A stretch of 64,000 nucleotides of DNA, from the NCBI GenBank assembly GCA_008032935.1, contig CP032039.1, positions 434,001 through 498,000 on the forward strand. The letters run 5' to 3'. Positions 10,435-20,635 of this stretch are shown in pieces (the stretch's first letter is position 1; each line of letters begins with the position of its first letter). The notes under the pieces are model-generated. The model was given only the letters and a program-made list of their open reading frames with translations, made no database searches and was not told the DNA's origin. Origin of the DNA: Helicobacter pylori (lineage in GTDB: Bacteria > Campylobacterota > Campylobacteria > Campylobacterales > Helicobacteraceae). The position numbers and the translations under genes were made by a program.

Positions 10435-10494
10435 GAAATACTCCTTGGTAAAAATTTGCTTTAAATTCCGCTATAATCGGTCGGTCAATGTTTT

Positions 10495-10509
10495 TTATCT
10501 TTTTGGCAT
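10495..10509 (-). other. Four-codon mini-ORF with a perfect Shine-Dalgarno
   Basis: Between the DUF262 gene and the next gene, the minus strand carries AAGGAGG (10518-10524), then eight bases later ATG CCA AAA AGA TAA. A perfect Shine-Dalgarno driving a four-residue product (MPKR) is odd. It may be a leader peptide, a translational stepping stone, or the start of a gene cut short by rearrangement. Confidence 0.4.
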
Positions 10510-10574
10510 GGCTTGTTCCTCCTTGTTGTGGGATGGGCGCTTTTCAAACGCCCCCCTTATTTTGAGTGATCGCA

Positions 10575-12407
10575 TCATTCAATATCCTTTAAAAAAGCGT
10601 TTTTAAAAGCTTTAATGGCGCTTTCACCCACCAATTCAGCGATACGATAACGCGCGATTAAAAAGTCTAATAATTTTTCGCTCCTTTCTTTGATTTGCGC
10701 GACTCCAAAAGAAGCGTTTTTAGCCACTTCTTTTTCACTATAAGAGCCTTTTAGGTATTCTTTTCTTTTTTCCTCAAAAGACTTGTTGCTTAAAGAGCTG
10801 TTAGCGTTTTTAGGAATTAAGAGCAAGTTCCCTAAAGCATGCACGATGTAGGGATTTTTAGCCCAATTTTTTTCTTTAGCGCTATAGCCTTGATCGGGTT
10901 TTTGAGGCAAGATGTGCTCAATGCTTTCTAAACTGCTATCAAAATTCAAAGTCGTTTCAGGGTTATGGTATAGCTCGTATTCATAAAGCAAGTAATTCAG
11001 CGCCTTGCCCCACTTATACCACTTCTCAGTATTCTTTTTGGAATGGATATTCTCTTCAAGCAATTCCAAGCCGCTATTTCCTTGTCTGTTGAAAAAACTC
11101 TTTTCTAGCGTTGGAAATTTTTCAATGACGATATTTTCTTCCCCATATCTATACGCTCTGAACGCTTGAAAAGCCAATTCAATCCATTCGTTTTTGGCCG
11201 TATCCTTGCCAGCAACCCCATAGATTAAAAACCCGAAACGCTCCAAATATTCTAATAAGCCCTCTAATTCTTTGGTGGTGTAAGGCTGTTCATTAGCACT
11301 TCTTCCAACAAGCTGTATGGTTAAAAGAGAAAGCAATAAGGGCAGAAAAGCGTCTTTGCTCAAAGCGTTTAAGCGCCGCATCTTGTCTAACAAGCCGTGC
11401 ATTTTAGGCGTGATTTCCATCTCAAGCTTTCTATTGTCATCAAAAATAAGGGCGATAGATTTTTCATCAAGAGTGTGCAAGAAATGCCAAACTTTAGAAG
11501 AATAAGAAAGATAAAATAACAAATCATCTATTCTTTCATATTCATCATCAAAGTTGGTGTTGTCGGTATATCTTTTATGAGCGTTAAACTCCATCTCCAA
11601 TAACCTTTTTTTAAAATCCCCTTTCTCGCCATAATAATACGCCACAAAATGCTTTAAAAAACTTTCTAAATGAGCGTCTTCAAACTGCCTCAAATCGTGA
11701 TAAATCCTGGTGTAGGTGTCATTGATTTCTTGTTGAAGATTTTCTAAATCTTCTTCATCGCAAATCTTGTGCACCACAAAATGCAAGCGGTTTTTTAACA
11801 ATTCTAAAGTGGATAGATCCTTACCACGATTGTTGATCGTTTCAAAAGAGCTGAACGGATCGATTCGGTTATCGTTCAATCCCACCACGCTAAAAAGCAT
11901 TTTTTTAGTGAGAGCGTCAAACATTTTTTCAAGCGTTTCCATAGGCGTATCGCTGATTTTTTCTTGAAAAAATGCGTAAGCCTCAATAAGATTTTTAGCG
12001 TAAAAAGAAGTTTGAAACGCTTTTAAATCTTTTTCTTCTTCCATGATCGCCCTAAAAGCTTCACTCAAGCCATAATACTTATAGGATAGAATGGGTTCAA
12101 GGTTGATTAAAGAATACTTTGGGTCTTTGTTTTGGGTGGTTTTGGCTAAAAGGCCCAGTAAAATCAAGCTCGTAGCCAATCGTTGCTGGCCGTCTATGAT
12201 TTCAAAAGCGCTATCTTCAAGCTCATTTTCAAGCCCTCTTAAGGTTAAACTATGCATGTAATGGAATTTGTTTCCCAGCTTAGAGACATGCTCTAAATCG
12301 TTCCAAAAATCCTTCAATTGCCTTTTCTGCCATGCATACCCCCTTTGATAGCTAGGGATTTCAAACACGCCTTTTTCAACCACGCCATCTAAAGTCAACA
12401 ATTCCAT
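10575..12407 (-). CDS. DUF262/DUF1524 (GmrSD-like) nuclease, probable phage defence
   Basis: This 610-residue protein has the two-domain layout of GmrSD-type type IV restriction enzymes. The N-terminal DUF262 domain shows IPSYQRGYAW and the signature EIIDGQQRLATS (near residue 70). A long helical middle follows. The C-terminal DUF1524 HNH-type domain shows SIEHILPQKP and then HALGNLLLIPKNANSSLSNKSF (about residues 490-550), with the expected His and Asn residues. Family members cut modified phage DNA or act as nucleotide-triggered nucleases. Its start codon overlaps the preceding stop by one base (TAATG), so it is translationally coupled to the 160-residue protein upstream. The target is not predictable from sequence. 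Confidence 0.88.
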   Translation of the reverse strand: MELLTLDGVVEKGVFEIPSYQRGYAWQKRQLKDFWNDLEHVSKLGNKFHYMHSLTLRGLENELEDSAFEIIDGQQRLATSLILLGLLAKTTQNKDPKYSLINLEPILSYKYYGLSEAFRAIMEEEKDLKAFQTSFYAKNLIEAYAFFQEKISDTPMETLEKMFDALTKKMLFSVVGLNDNRIDPFSSFETINNRGKDLSTLELLKNRLHFVVHKICDEEDLENLQQEINDTYTRIYHDLRQFEDAHLESFLKHFVAYYYGEKGDFKKRLLEMEFNAHKRYTDNTNFDDEYERIDDLLFYLSYSSKVWHFLHTLDEKSIALIFDDNRKLEMEITPKMHGLLDKMRRLNALSKDAFLPLLLSLLTIQLVGRSANEQPYTTKELEGLLEYLERFGFLIYGVAGKDTAKNEWIELAFQAFRAYRYGEENIVIEKFPTLEKSFFNRQGNSGLELLEENIHSKKNTEKWYKWGKALNYLLYEYELYHNPETTLNFDSSLESIEHILPQKPDQGYSAKEKNWAKNPYIVHALGNLLLIPKNANSSLSNKSFEEKRKEYLKGSYSEKEVAKNASFGVAQIKERSEKLLDFLIARYRIAELVGESAIKAFKNAFLKDIE

Positions 12408-12889
12408 TAAAATCCTTTCATAGGTTTATGGGTAAAAACCCATAACCCTTCATTTTTTCGCTCAATCAATTTTGGTTGTCCAAGTCTTGTGCTGCGCGTG
12501 AAATGCCAAGTGTTTTTATTGACTAATTCTTCGTATTCTTGGCTCCCTTTTTGAGCGCAAACGCCCTCAACCTTTAACGCTCCCTCTTCATCAGTCCCGA
12601 TAGTGTCATGGTCAATCTTTAGGGCAAAAACGCTCCGTTGGACTTCAGCCCCTCTAGTCGTTGAATCCTCATTCACAATGCCAATGATATAATCCGCTTT
12701 ACGCATGAGTTCAAAATACTTGTGCTGAGCCGCTTTGTTCCGCCGTGAGCGGAAATAATTTAAAGTGCATTCATCGCACAACTCTTTAAAATCCTCATTC
12801 CCTGGAATAGTCCCTTTATAGGCGCCTGAAACCATGCACAACAACAAATTGTATTTTTCATGCGCTTTCAAATCTTCTAACTGAGCCAT
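12407..12889 (-). CDS. Unrecognised 160-residue partner of the DUF262 gene
   Basis: The family is not recognised. The protein is soluble, with no signal peptide or membrane segment. It has three cysteines in the N-terminal 50 residues (LLLCMVSG, LCDECTL), a basic RSRRNKAAQHKYFELMRKADYIIG segment, and a C-terminal half rich in charged residues (WHFTRSTRLGQPKLIERKN). A good Shine-Dalgarno (AAGGAGAAG) precedes the ATG. One-base overlap with the DUF262/DUF1524 gene implies coupled production in similar amounts, so it may be a regulator, adaptor or immunity-type partner. That role is inference from context only. Confidence 0.7.
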   Translation of the reverse strand: MAQLEDLKAHEKYNLLLCMVSGAYKGTIPGNEDFKELCDECTLNYFRSRRNKAAQHKYFELMRKADYIIGIVNEDSTTRGAEVQRSVFALKIDHDTIGTDEEGALKVEGVCAQKGSQEYEELVNKNTWHFTRSTRLGQPKLIERKNEGLWVFTHKPMKGF

Positions 12890-12920
12890 CGTCTTCTCCT
12901 TGTATTGAATTTAACTCTGT

Positions 12921-12948
12921 AAGCCCCACTGGTTTAAAAATGGGGCTT
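12921..12948 (-). promoter_or_regulatory. Perfect 8-bp inverted repeat upstream of the defence operon
   Basis: AAGCCCCA and TGGGGCTT form an 8-bp GC-rich stem around a 12-base loop, about 30 bases upstream of the 12889 start codon. It could be a 5' leader hairpin of the three-gene operon, an operator, or a terminator stem. No clear U-run follows on either strand, which weakens the terminator reading. Confidence 0.5.
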
Positions 12949-13086
12949 ATCGAATCAAATTTTTTAAAAATGTTGCGGTGCGGATTAATGAGAGAGGGAA
13001 TAAAAGGGTTAATGCAAGGGTTAATAATAGAAGGAATAACAAAGAGTAGGGGATTTTTAAGCGATCTTTTGTAAAAGCGGTAAAAG

Positions 13087-13344
13087 TTATGGTAGCGTTG
13101 CTTGATTGCTTGATTGCTTGATTGCTTGATTGCTTGATTGCTTGATTGCTTGATTGCTTGAATGATTGAATGATTGAATGATTGAATGATTGAATGATAG
13201 AATGATTGAATGATAGAATGATTGAATGATAGAATGATAGAATGATAGAATGATTGAATGATAGAATGATAGAATGATTGAATGATAGAATGATAGAATG
13301 ATTGAATGATAGAATGATTGAATGATAGAATGATTGAATGCCAT
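13087..13344 (-). CDS. Octapeptide-repeat protein encoded by 8-bp tandem units
   Basis: An 85-residue reading frame starts at an ATG (13344) with a nearby GGGG-type Shine-Dalgarno and a TACAAT -10 box about 37 bases upstream. After MAF it consists of octapeptides: NHSIIQSF, several copies of YHSIILSF, then NHSSNQAIK-type units ending in ATLP. Because the DNA unit is 8 bp, all three frames of this strand give the same octapeptide in different phase and none contains a stop. Whether a protein is made is unknown. No family is recognised. Confidence 0.5.
   Translation of the reverse strand: MAFNHSIIQSFYHSIILSFYHSIILSFYHSIILSFYHSIIQSFYHSIILSFNHSIIQSFNHSSNQAIKQSSNQAIKQSSNQATLP
13101..13336. repeat. 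Array of about 29 tandem 8-bp units
   Basis: The plus strand has seven exact CTTGATTG units (13101-13156), a half unit (CTTG), then 22 units of AATGATTG or AATGATAG (13161-13336). The T/A variants are interspersed irregularly, as expected from slippage and unequal exchange. Copy-number changes of one unit shift the frame of anything beyond the array. Confidence 0.97.
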
Positions 13345-13380
13345 TTCTACCCCTTTTTTGAAAAAAAGACGACTTAGAGT

Positions 13381-13386
13381 ATTGTA
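13381..13386 (-). promoter_or_regulatory. -10 element for the repeat ORF
   Basis: On the minus strand, TACAAT lies about 37 bases before the ATG at 13344. A TTGATT/TTGAAT stretch lies a little further upstream. This fits a sigma-80 promoter that would transcribe the 8-bp array. Confidence 0.45.
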
Positions 13387-13433
13387 TCTAGCGGTATTCA
13401 ATCAATGGTTAATGGTGCATATTTATTTTTGCG

Positions 13434-13575
13434 TTATTTGTTTTATCTAATGATGATGCGTTTTGTTTTTTAACGATGCGTTTGATTTTTTAATGATATG
13501 TTTTATTTAATAATGATGTGTCTTTATCTTATTATAACGATGTGTTTGATTTAATTTAATGATGCGTTTAATCTT
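13434..13575. repeat. Degenerate repeats around ATGATGCGTTT in the 23S upstream region
   Basis: About five imperfect copies of a 25-35 base unit with core AA(C/T)GATG(C/T)GTTT followed by a T-rich stretch occur here. They are followed near 13600-13660 by several ATTTCCAAT words. The whole stretch 13400-14097 has no convincing gene; it holds these repeats and then the 23S rRNA leader. Confidence 0.6.
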
Positions 13576-13986
13576 TAAAGCTTTATTCTCTACCCCCCTT
13601 TTCCAATCGCTCCCCCATCATTTCCAATGATTTCCAATCATTTCCAAATAACTTTCATTCATTTCTTTCCAACTCTAAAATTTATTTCACATTCCAAAAA
13701 CTTTAAGCAAAATTTAAGCATTGCATGTCTATAATTACATTTCGTTTTTAAAGACAAGCTTTAAAAAGTTCTTTAATTTGAAACCATTCAAGCAAGTTCT
13801 ACAAGCTAAAAAGCTTTAAATAAAAGCTCACTAGTTGGTAAAACTTGATTAAAAAAGATTAGGGATCAAGCATTTTTAGTCTTCTTAAAGGGTTTAACAT
13901 TAAGAGTGATTATAGCAAGTTTTTGAAGAAAAACGAAGTTATTTGATTTAACATTGTTAATAGCCTATGTAAAAGTAAAGTAAAAC

Positions 13987-13992
13987 TACAAT
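13987..13992 (+). promoter_or_regulatory. Candidate -10 element of the 23S-5S rRNA unit
   Basis: TACAAT lies about 110 bases before the mature 23S start and just upstream of the processing stem. The 23S-5S pair has no 16S gene in front, so it needs its own promoter in this region. No strong -35 element is obvious, so the exact promoter is uncertain. Confidence 0.35.
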
Positions 13993-14000
13993 AACTCTGT

Positions 14001-14024
14001 CTTATATTCATTAAGGCAGTGGTA
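14001..14024 (+). other. 5' arm of the 23S precursor processing stem
   Basis: This 24-base segment, ending TAAGGCAGTGGTA, is complementary to 17026-17049 beyond the 3' end of the 23S gene. The inner 13 bases pair perfectly and the outer part has a few mismatches. Such stems bring the two ends of pre-23S rRNA together for RNase III. Further imperfect complementarity (GTCGTTATTC against GATAACGGCAATAAG) continues inward. Confidence 0.8.
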
Positions 14025-14097
14025 GCGTTTGAAGAATATTCGTGCAATTGTCGTTATTCATTATAAAAGGGCGGGTTTTAAAGGATATTTTAAAATT

Positions 14098-16986
<2,889 letters not shown>

Positions 16987-17025
16987 TGCTTTTTGATAAG
17001 ATAACGGCAATAAGCATGGATAAGT

Positions 17026-17049
17026 TACCACTGCCTTACTGAGTGTAAG
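17026..17049 (+). other. 3' arm of the 23S precursor processing stem
   Basis: TACCACTGCCTTA and the following bases pair with 14001-14024. Together they close a helix around the whole 23S gene, the expected RNase III substrate in the primary transcript. Confidence 0.8.
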
Positions 17050-17220
17050 AGAGTTGGAGTTTTATGAAGACTTTTATAGGGTTAAACTTTAATGAGGAAT
17101 GAGATACCATCTCAATGATTTAAAGCTAAAGGCTATTAACGATCTTCTTTGTTAAAAACAGCTCCCTATTGAAGAGAAAGGGGAGTTAAGGGTAAATGCA
17201 TTTTATCTTTAGCTCCCTTT

Positions 17221-17340
17221 TCCTTGTGCCTTTAGAGAAGAGGAACTACCCAGTTAACCATTCCGAACCTGGAAGTCAAGCTCTTCATCGCTGATAATAC
17301 TGCTCTTTTCAAGAGTGGGAATGTAGGTCGGTGCAGGGAT
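17221..17340 (+). rRNA. rrf: 5S ribosomal RNA
   Basis: About 120 bases with the conserved loop sequences CCATTCCGAACCTGGAAGTCAAG and TAGGTCGGTGCAGGG are present. The terminal stem forms between CCTTGTGCC-type and GGTGCAGGGA sequence. It lies about 235 bases after 23S in the same unit. A T-rich stretch (GCTTTTTTAGTCTTGCTTTTTT) after 17349 probably ends transcription. The 3' end is duplicated beyond the next gene (18050 onward). Confidence 0.93.
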
Positions 17341-17510
17341 AGGGAAATGCTTTTTTAGTCTTGCTTTTTTATTTGATTTCATTATTGACTCATTGTTTTG
17401 TTTGTTTAGGGGTTTTTAGGGTTTTACGCTAAAGTTTCTCAGTTTTTGGAGATGAGAGGTATGGGCAATTAAGAAAATGGGTAGAGAATACCAACAATTA
17501 GGAGGTTTTT

Positions 17511-18014
17511 ATGGTCGTAGATGTTTCAAGCATTCCTTTTCAAGGATTTTGGCACATGCAAATCCATCAGCAACATCTGCAAGTAAGATGGGATGTGCAT
17601 GATGTGTGCCAAATTTTAGAAGAATACCACTTCATTGGTTTAGCGGATTGGGAAGAGAGCAAAGGACAAATTAGAGATTTTTTAGAAGTGATGCGGGTGA
17701 ATGACATTGTAGCCATCAAGCATGGACAACAACTTGTAGCACTCGCACAAGTCATCGGCGGGGCGTATAACATTCACAAAGATCGGGCATTATGTGTTAG
17801 CGAAGAAGAAGACCCTTTAGTGGATTGGATACATTACAGGCGACCCGTTAAGATTTTAGATTGGGCAAAAGAGGGGCAGACGATCCCACAGGGTAGAGGC
17901 ACTTTAAATAAGTGCGTAAGTCCGGGGACAGAAACCTCGCAAATCATTATGGGGTGGTATGAAAAGGTGCAAGAAGCCTTAAAAGCCAAAGGTGAAAGAG
18001 TTGTCTTAGTTTAA
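17511..18014 (+). CDS. EVE/PUA-like domain protein inserted next to 5S rRNA
   Basis: This 167-residue soluble protein resembles EVE/PUA-like modules such as those in McrB-type proteins. The segment MRVNDIVAIKHGQQLVALAQVIGGAY (about residues 64-90) fits the barrel strand that carries 'GDIV..k....A...V' in the family. A conserved-looking GRGTLNKCV motif lies near residue 125. EVE domains bind modified bases in DNA or RNA, so a role in restriction or RNA-modification sensing is plausible but inferred. It has a perfect AGGAGG Shine-Dalgarno (17500-17505), unusual here. It sits between the complete 5S gene and a duplicated 5S 3' end, evidence of insertion. Confidence 0.7.
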   Translation: MVVDVSSIPFQGFWHMQIHQQHLQVRWDVHDVCQILEEYHFIGLADWEESKGQIRDFLEVMRVNDIVAIKHGQQLVALAQVIGGAYNIHKDRALCVSEEEDPLVDWIHYRRPVKILDWAKEGQTIPQGRGTLNKCVSPGTETSQIIMGWYEKVQEALKAKGERVVLV

Positions 18015-18023
18015 AAATCTCAC

Positions 18024-18120
18024 ATGTTACCCTTTGCAAGGGTGGAAAAGTAGGTCGGTGCAGGGATAGGGAAATGTTTTTTTTAATCTTGCTTTTTACT
18101 TAATTCCATTATTGATTATA
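18024..18120 (+). pseudogene. Duplicated 3' end of 5S rRNA with its downstream sequence
   Basis: Bases 18050-18076 are identical to 17323-17349 (27 bases of 5S 3' end and flank). Similarity continues imperfectly through the T-rich tail (TCTTGCTTTTT, then TTCCATTATTGA versus TTTCATTATTGA). A helix-like CCCTTTGCAAGGG precedes it. The 5' half of 5S is absent, so it cannot make 5S rRNA. Confidence 0.85.
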
Positions 18121-18129
18121 TTTTAGTGC

Positions 18130-18700
18130 TTTATTTTTCTGTTGTTTTTTTCATTTTTTTTATTTTTAGTTGTTTTGATTTGGGGTTTTATTGTTTTATT
18201 CAAAGGTTTTAGGGTTTTAAGAAAGCGAGTTTGATGGCAAAATAAAACTTAAAATCATAACATAAGATCTAAAATCCAATTTTTTAAAAAGTTTAAGATT
18301 TATATCTTTGGCGAGAAAAGAGTCCGCATCAATTAAACATGGATTTAAGAAAAAAGTTTTATTCTCTAAAGAATGTAATTATTTATAAAACTCTTATCCA
18401 AGCTTCTTTTTAAAGGAAGTTTATGAAGTTTTTTAAAATCCTTAAACTGCACTTAAATTCTAAAAAGCGCTAAGAAATGTTTTTAGAAAGTTTTATTCTT
18501 TAAAAAGTTATCGCTTTATAACCAAGCTCTTTAGTTTGATTGTAAAAAACGCTTTTAGCGTTTTAGATTTTTATTCTTTATTCCGTTAGTGTTGCTTTTT
18601 TATTTCTTTTGTTTTTAAGTTGTTCTAGTTTGGGTTTTGGGGGTTTAAATGGTTCTATGTGTTTTTAGATTTTTAGAACCGATCTAAAAGAAAACTTTTT
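18130..18700. other. AT-rich gap without a confirmed gene
   Basis: About 570 AT-rich bases separate the 5S remnant from the yihY-like gene. I see only one candidate peptide gene (18423-18473) and a short inverted repeat near 18550 (AAAACGCTTTTAGCGTTTT), which could terminate transcription from either side. Confidence 0.6.
18423..18473 (+). CDS. Candidate 16-residue cationic peptide
   Basis: ATG at 18423 follows AAAGGAAG (18412-18419) with ideal spacing and encodes MKFFKILKLHLNSKKR. The peptide is basic and amphipathic, like short membrane-active peptides of type I toxin-antitoxin loci. No antisense promoter was confirmed and it does not match the AapA peptides I remember, so this is only a candidate. 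Confidence 0.3.
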   Translation: MKFFKILKLHLNSKKR

Positions 18701-18703
18701 TCA

Positions 18704-19591
18704 TCAAGTTTCTTTTTTAAAAAAGCCTAAAAATTTCTTAAACACTTCTTTAGGATCGAATGCATCACACACCTTGCACCCATACATGCCAATTAAAATC
18801 ACAAGCCAGCTCACATACACCCAGCTCATCAAAAACCACAAAATAGAAACGCTCCCATACAGCTCATGGTAAGTGCGGTTATACAACACATAATAAGTGA
18901 AGGCCCATTTTAGCACATGCCAAGAAACGCTCGTAAAAAACACCCATAAAAACACCCAAAAATAATGTTTAAACACCTTATTTGTAGGAATGGTAAAAAG
19001 GATCAAAAAAAACGCGTAAGTGCCTATCCATCTTAAAACATGCAACAAATTTGAATCTTTATCTTCAAAAAACACTTGGATCTTAATATCAAAAAACACC
19101 ACTAAAGGCAGAGCGAATAAAAACACTAAAGTCGTGCCAAAACCCCAAAATAAAAAGATTTCTTTACCCTTAAAATGCGCATAATCTCTGGGCTTTGCTT
19201 GAAAAATTTTTGATGTGATGGAGCGGTAATTTTCACAAAAAAGCACCAACGCCACCACAATAGACACTTCTTCAAGCGTGCCTAAGGTCATGTCTGTTTT
19301 TTTAAAATTTTCTAAAAAATCCTTAATCGCGCCAATGAGTTTAGGGGCGTTGGGGAAAATCAAGGCTTCCATTTCACCGCTGTGCGCTTGCAAGTAATGA
19401 GACACAAAAAGACTAAACACAAACAACAAAATAGGCGATAAAGACAAAATCGTATAAAAACTCAAGCTGGAAGCGTAGTAAAACAATTCGCTCAAGCCTA
19501 AAAAAGCGTTTTTCAGACGCTTGGGGAAAATCATTCTAAGAAGGCGCAAAAACCCTCTAACGCTTTTAAAAAATTCCCTCATCAATGACAA
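18704..19591 (-). CDS. YihY/BrkB-family membrane protein
   Basis: This 295-residue integral membrane protein belongs to the YihY/BrkB family (once mis-named ribonuclease BN). About six hydrophobic segments are visible (for example ASSLSFYTILSLSPILLFVF, IFLFWGFGTTLVFLFALPLV, and WFLMSWVYVSWLVILIG near the C-terminus), and the N-terminal SFYTILSLSP motif is typical. The biochemical role of the family is unsettled. Its start overlaps the 3' end of bioB by 10 bases, so the two are co-transcribed. The long AT-rich gap begins after it. Confidence 0.87.
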   Translation of the reverse strand: MSLMREFFKSVRGFLRLLRMIFPKRLKNAFLGLSELFYYASSLSFYTILSLSPILLFVFSLFVSHYLQAHSGEMEALIFPNAPKLIGAIKDFLENFKKTDMTLGTLEEVSIVVALVLFCENYRSITSKIFQAKPRDYAHFKGKEIFLFWGFGTTLVFLFALPLVVFFDIKIQVFFEDKDSNLLHVLRWIGTYAFFLILFTIPTNKVFKHYFWVFLWVFFTSVSWHVLKWAFTYYVLYNRTYHELYGSVSILWFLMSWVYVSWLVILIGMYGCKVCDAFDPKEVFKKFLGFFKKET

Positions 19592-20430
19592 CTTGTCGCC
19601 ATTGTCAAGCCATAAGAGAGCAGTTTTTCTATATCTTTTTTAGGGGCTTTGCCTTTGGTGGTTAAATAATCCCCCAACACCACCGCATTGATGCCGTATT
19701 CAAAAAGCTTGGCTTCCTTTTTATCGTTATCTTTAAACACCACTTCACGCCCCCCAGCCACCATAAGCCTAGCGTTAGGCAAAAACTCTTTAGCCAAAAG
19801 CACGCATTCTAGGGCTTCATCCGCGCTTAAAGTCTCTGCATCAATGGGCAATACTGGGTTTTTAATGAAAAAATTAATGGGCGTGGTGTGCGGGGAGAGC
19901 GAAGCTAATGCTCTAAGCATTTCAATCCTGTCTTCCCAGCTCTCATTAAGCCCAAAAATCCCCCCACTGCACAAGCCTAATCCCGCCCTTAATGCGTTTT
20001 CGCATGTGATAAACCTTTCTTCCCATGTGTGCGTGGAACAAATCTTAGGGAAGAAATTTTGCGAAGTCTCTAAATTATGGTTATAACTATGAATGCCCGC
20101 ATCTCTTAAAAACTCTAATTGCTCCAAATCCGCGCGCCCGCAGCATGCGATTAGATGCAAGCCTAATTCTTCTTTGTTGATGGCTTTAGCCAATTTAGCG
20201 ATGTATTCGCATTTTTCATCGTCTAATTCGCGCCCTGAAGTAACCAGACAAAACCCTAAAGCCCCCAATTCCCTTAACGCTCTGGCCTCTTGTAAAACCA
20301 CTTTTTCATCTTTGAATTTATAGCGCTTGATCGCTCCTTGATGGTGTGAGCTTTGCGTGCAATAAGCGCAATCTTCTTTGCAATCCCCACTGCGCACATT
20401 GGAAATAGAACATAAAAAAATCTCTTGCAT
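19582..20430 (-). CDS. bioB: Biotin synthase BioB
   Basis: BioB is the radical SAM enzyme that inserts sulfur into dethiobiotin. The radical-SAM cysteine motif CKEDCAYCTQ is near residue 16, followed by QSSHHQG, GLHLIACCGR, the YNHNLETS segment, CSGGIFGLNESWEDR, and the C-terminal MVAGGREV and GDYLTTKG. The ATG at 20430 has AAAGGAAT at good spacing and gives 282 residues. Another in-frame ATG lies two codons upstream. The short N-terminus, lacking the usual leader before the iron-sulfur motif, is normal for H. pylori. Transcription is divergent from the type III res gene. Confidence 0.95.
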   Translation of the reverse strand: MQEIFLCSISNVRSGDCKEDCAYCTQSSHHQGAIKRYKFKDEKVVLQEARALRELGALGFCLVTSGRELDDEKCEYIAKLAKAINKEELGLHLIACCGRADLEQLEFLRDAGIHSYNHNLETSQNFFPKICSTHTWEERFITCENALRAGLGLCSGGIFGLNESWEDRIEMLRALASLSPHTTPINFFIKNPVLPIDAETLSADEALECVLLAKEFLPNARLMVAGGREVVFKDNDKKEAKLFEYGINAVVLGDYLTTKGKAPKKDIEKLLSYGLTMATSCH

Positions 20431-20602
20431 AATCATTCCTTTGTTTTAAAAAAGTTGGTTTTTTGAGACTGATTATAGCAAAGAAAAAGAAGCGCTTTTG
20501 ATTTTAAGGGCTTTATTCCATTAAATATTAAAACTAAAACTTTATTTGATTTTAATTTAATTGTTCGCTAGCGCCTCTAAAGCCAATCTCAAAACTTTAC
20601 GC

Positions 20603-20608
20603 TATAAT
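20603..20608 (+). promoter_or_regulatory. -10 element of the type III res-mod operon
   Basis: A consensus TATAAT lies 28 bases before the preferred ATG at 20636. An AAGGGA Shine-Dalgarno lies in between. The position supports translation starting at 20636 rather than at the upstream TTG. Confidence 0.6.
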
Positions 20609-20635
20609 TTTCTCACTTTTTCATTAAGGGATTTC

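Noticed and set aside
13101-13336. CRISPR array
   Set aside because: Units are 8 bp in direct tandem without spacers, and no cas genes are near.
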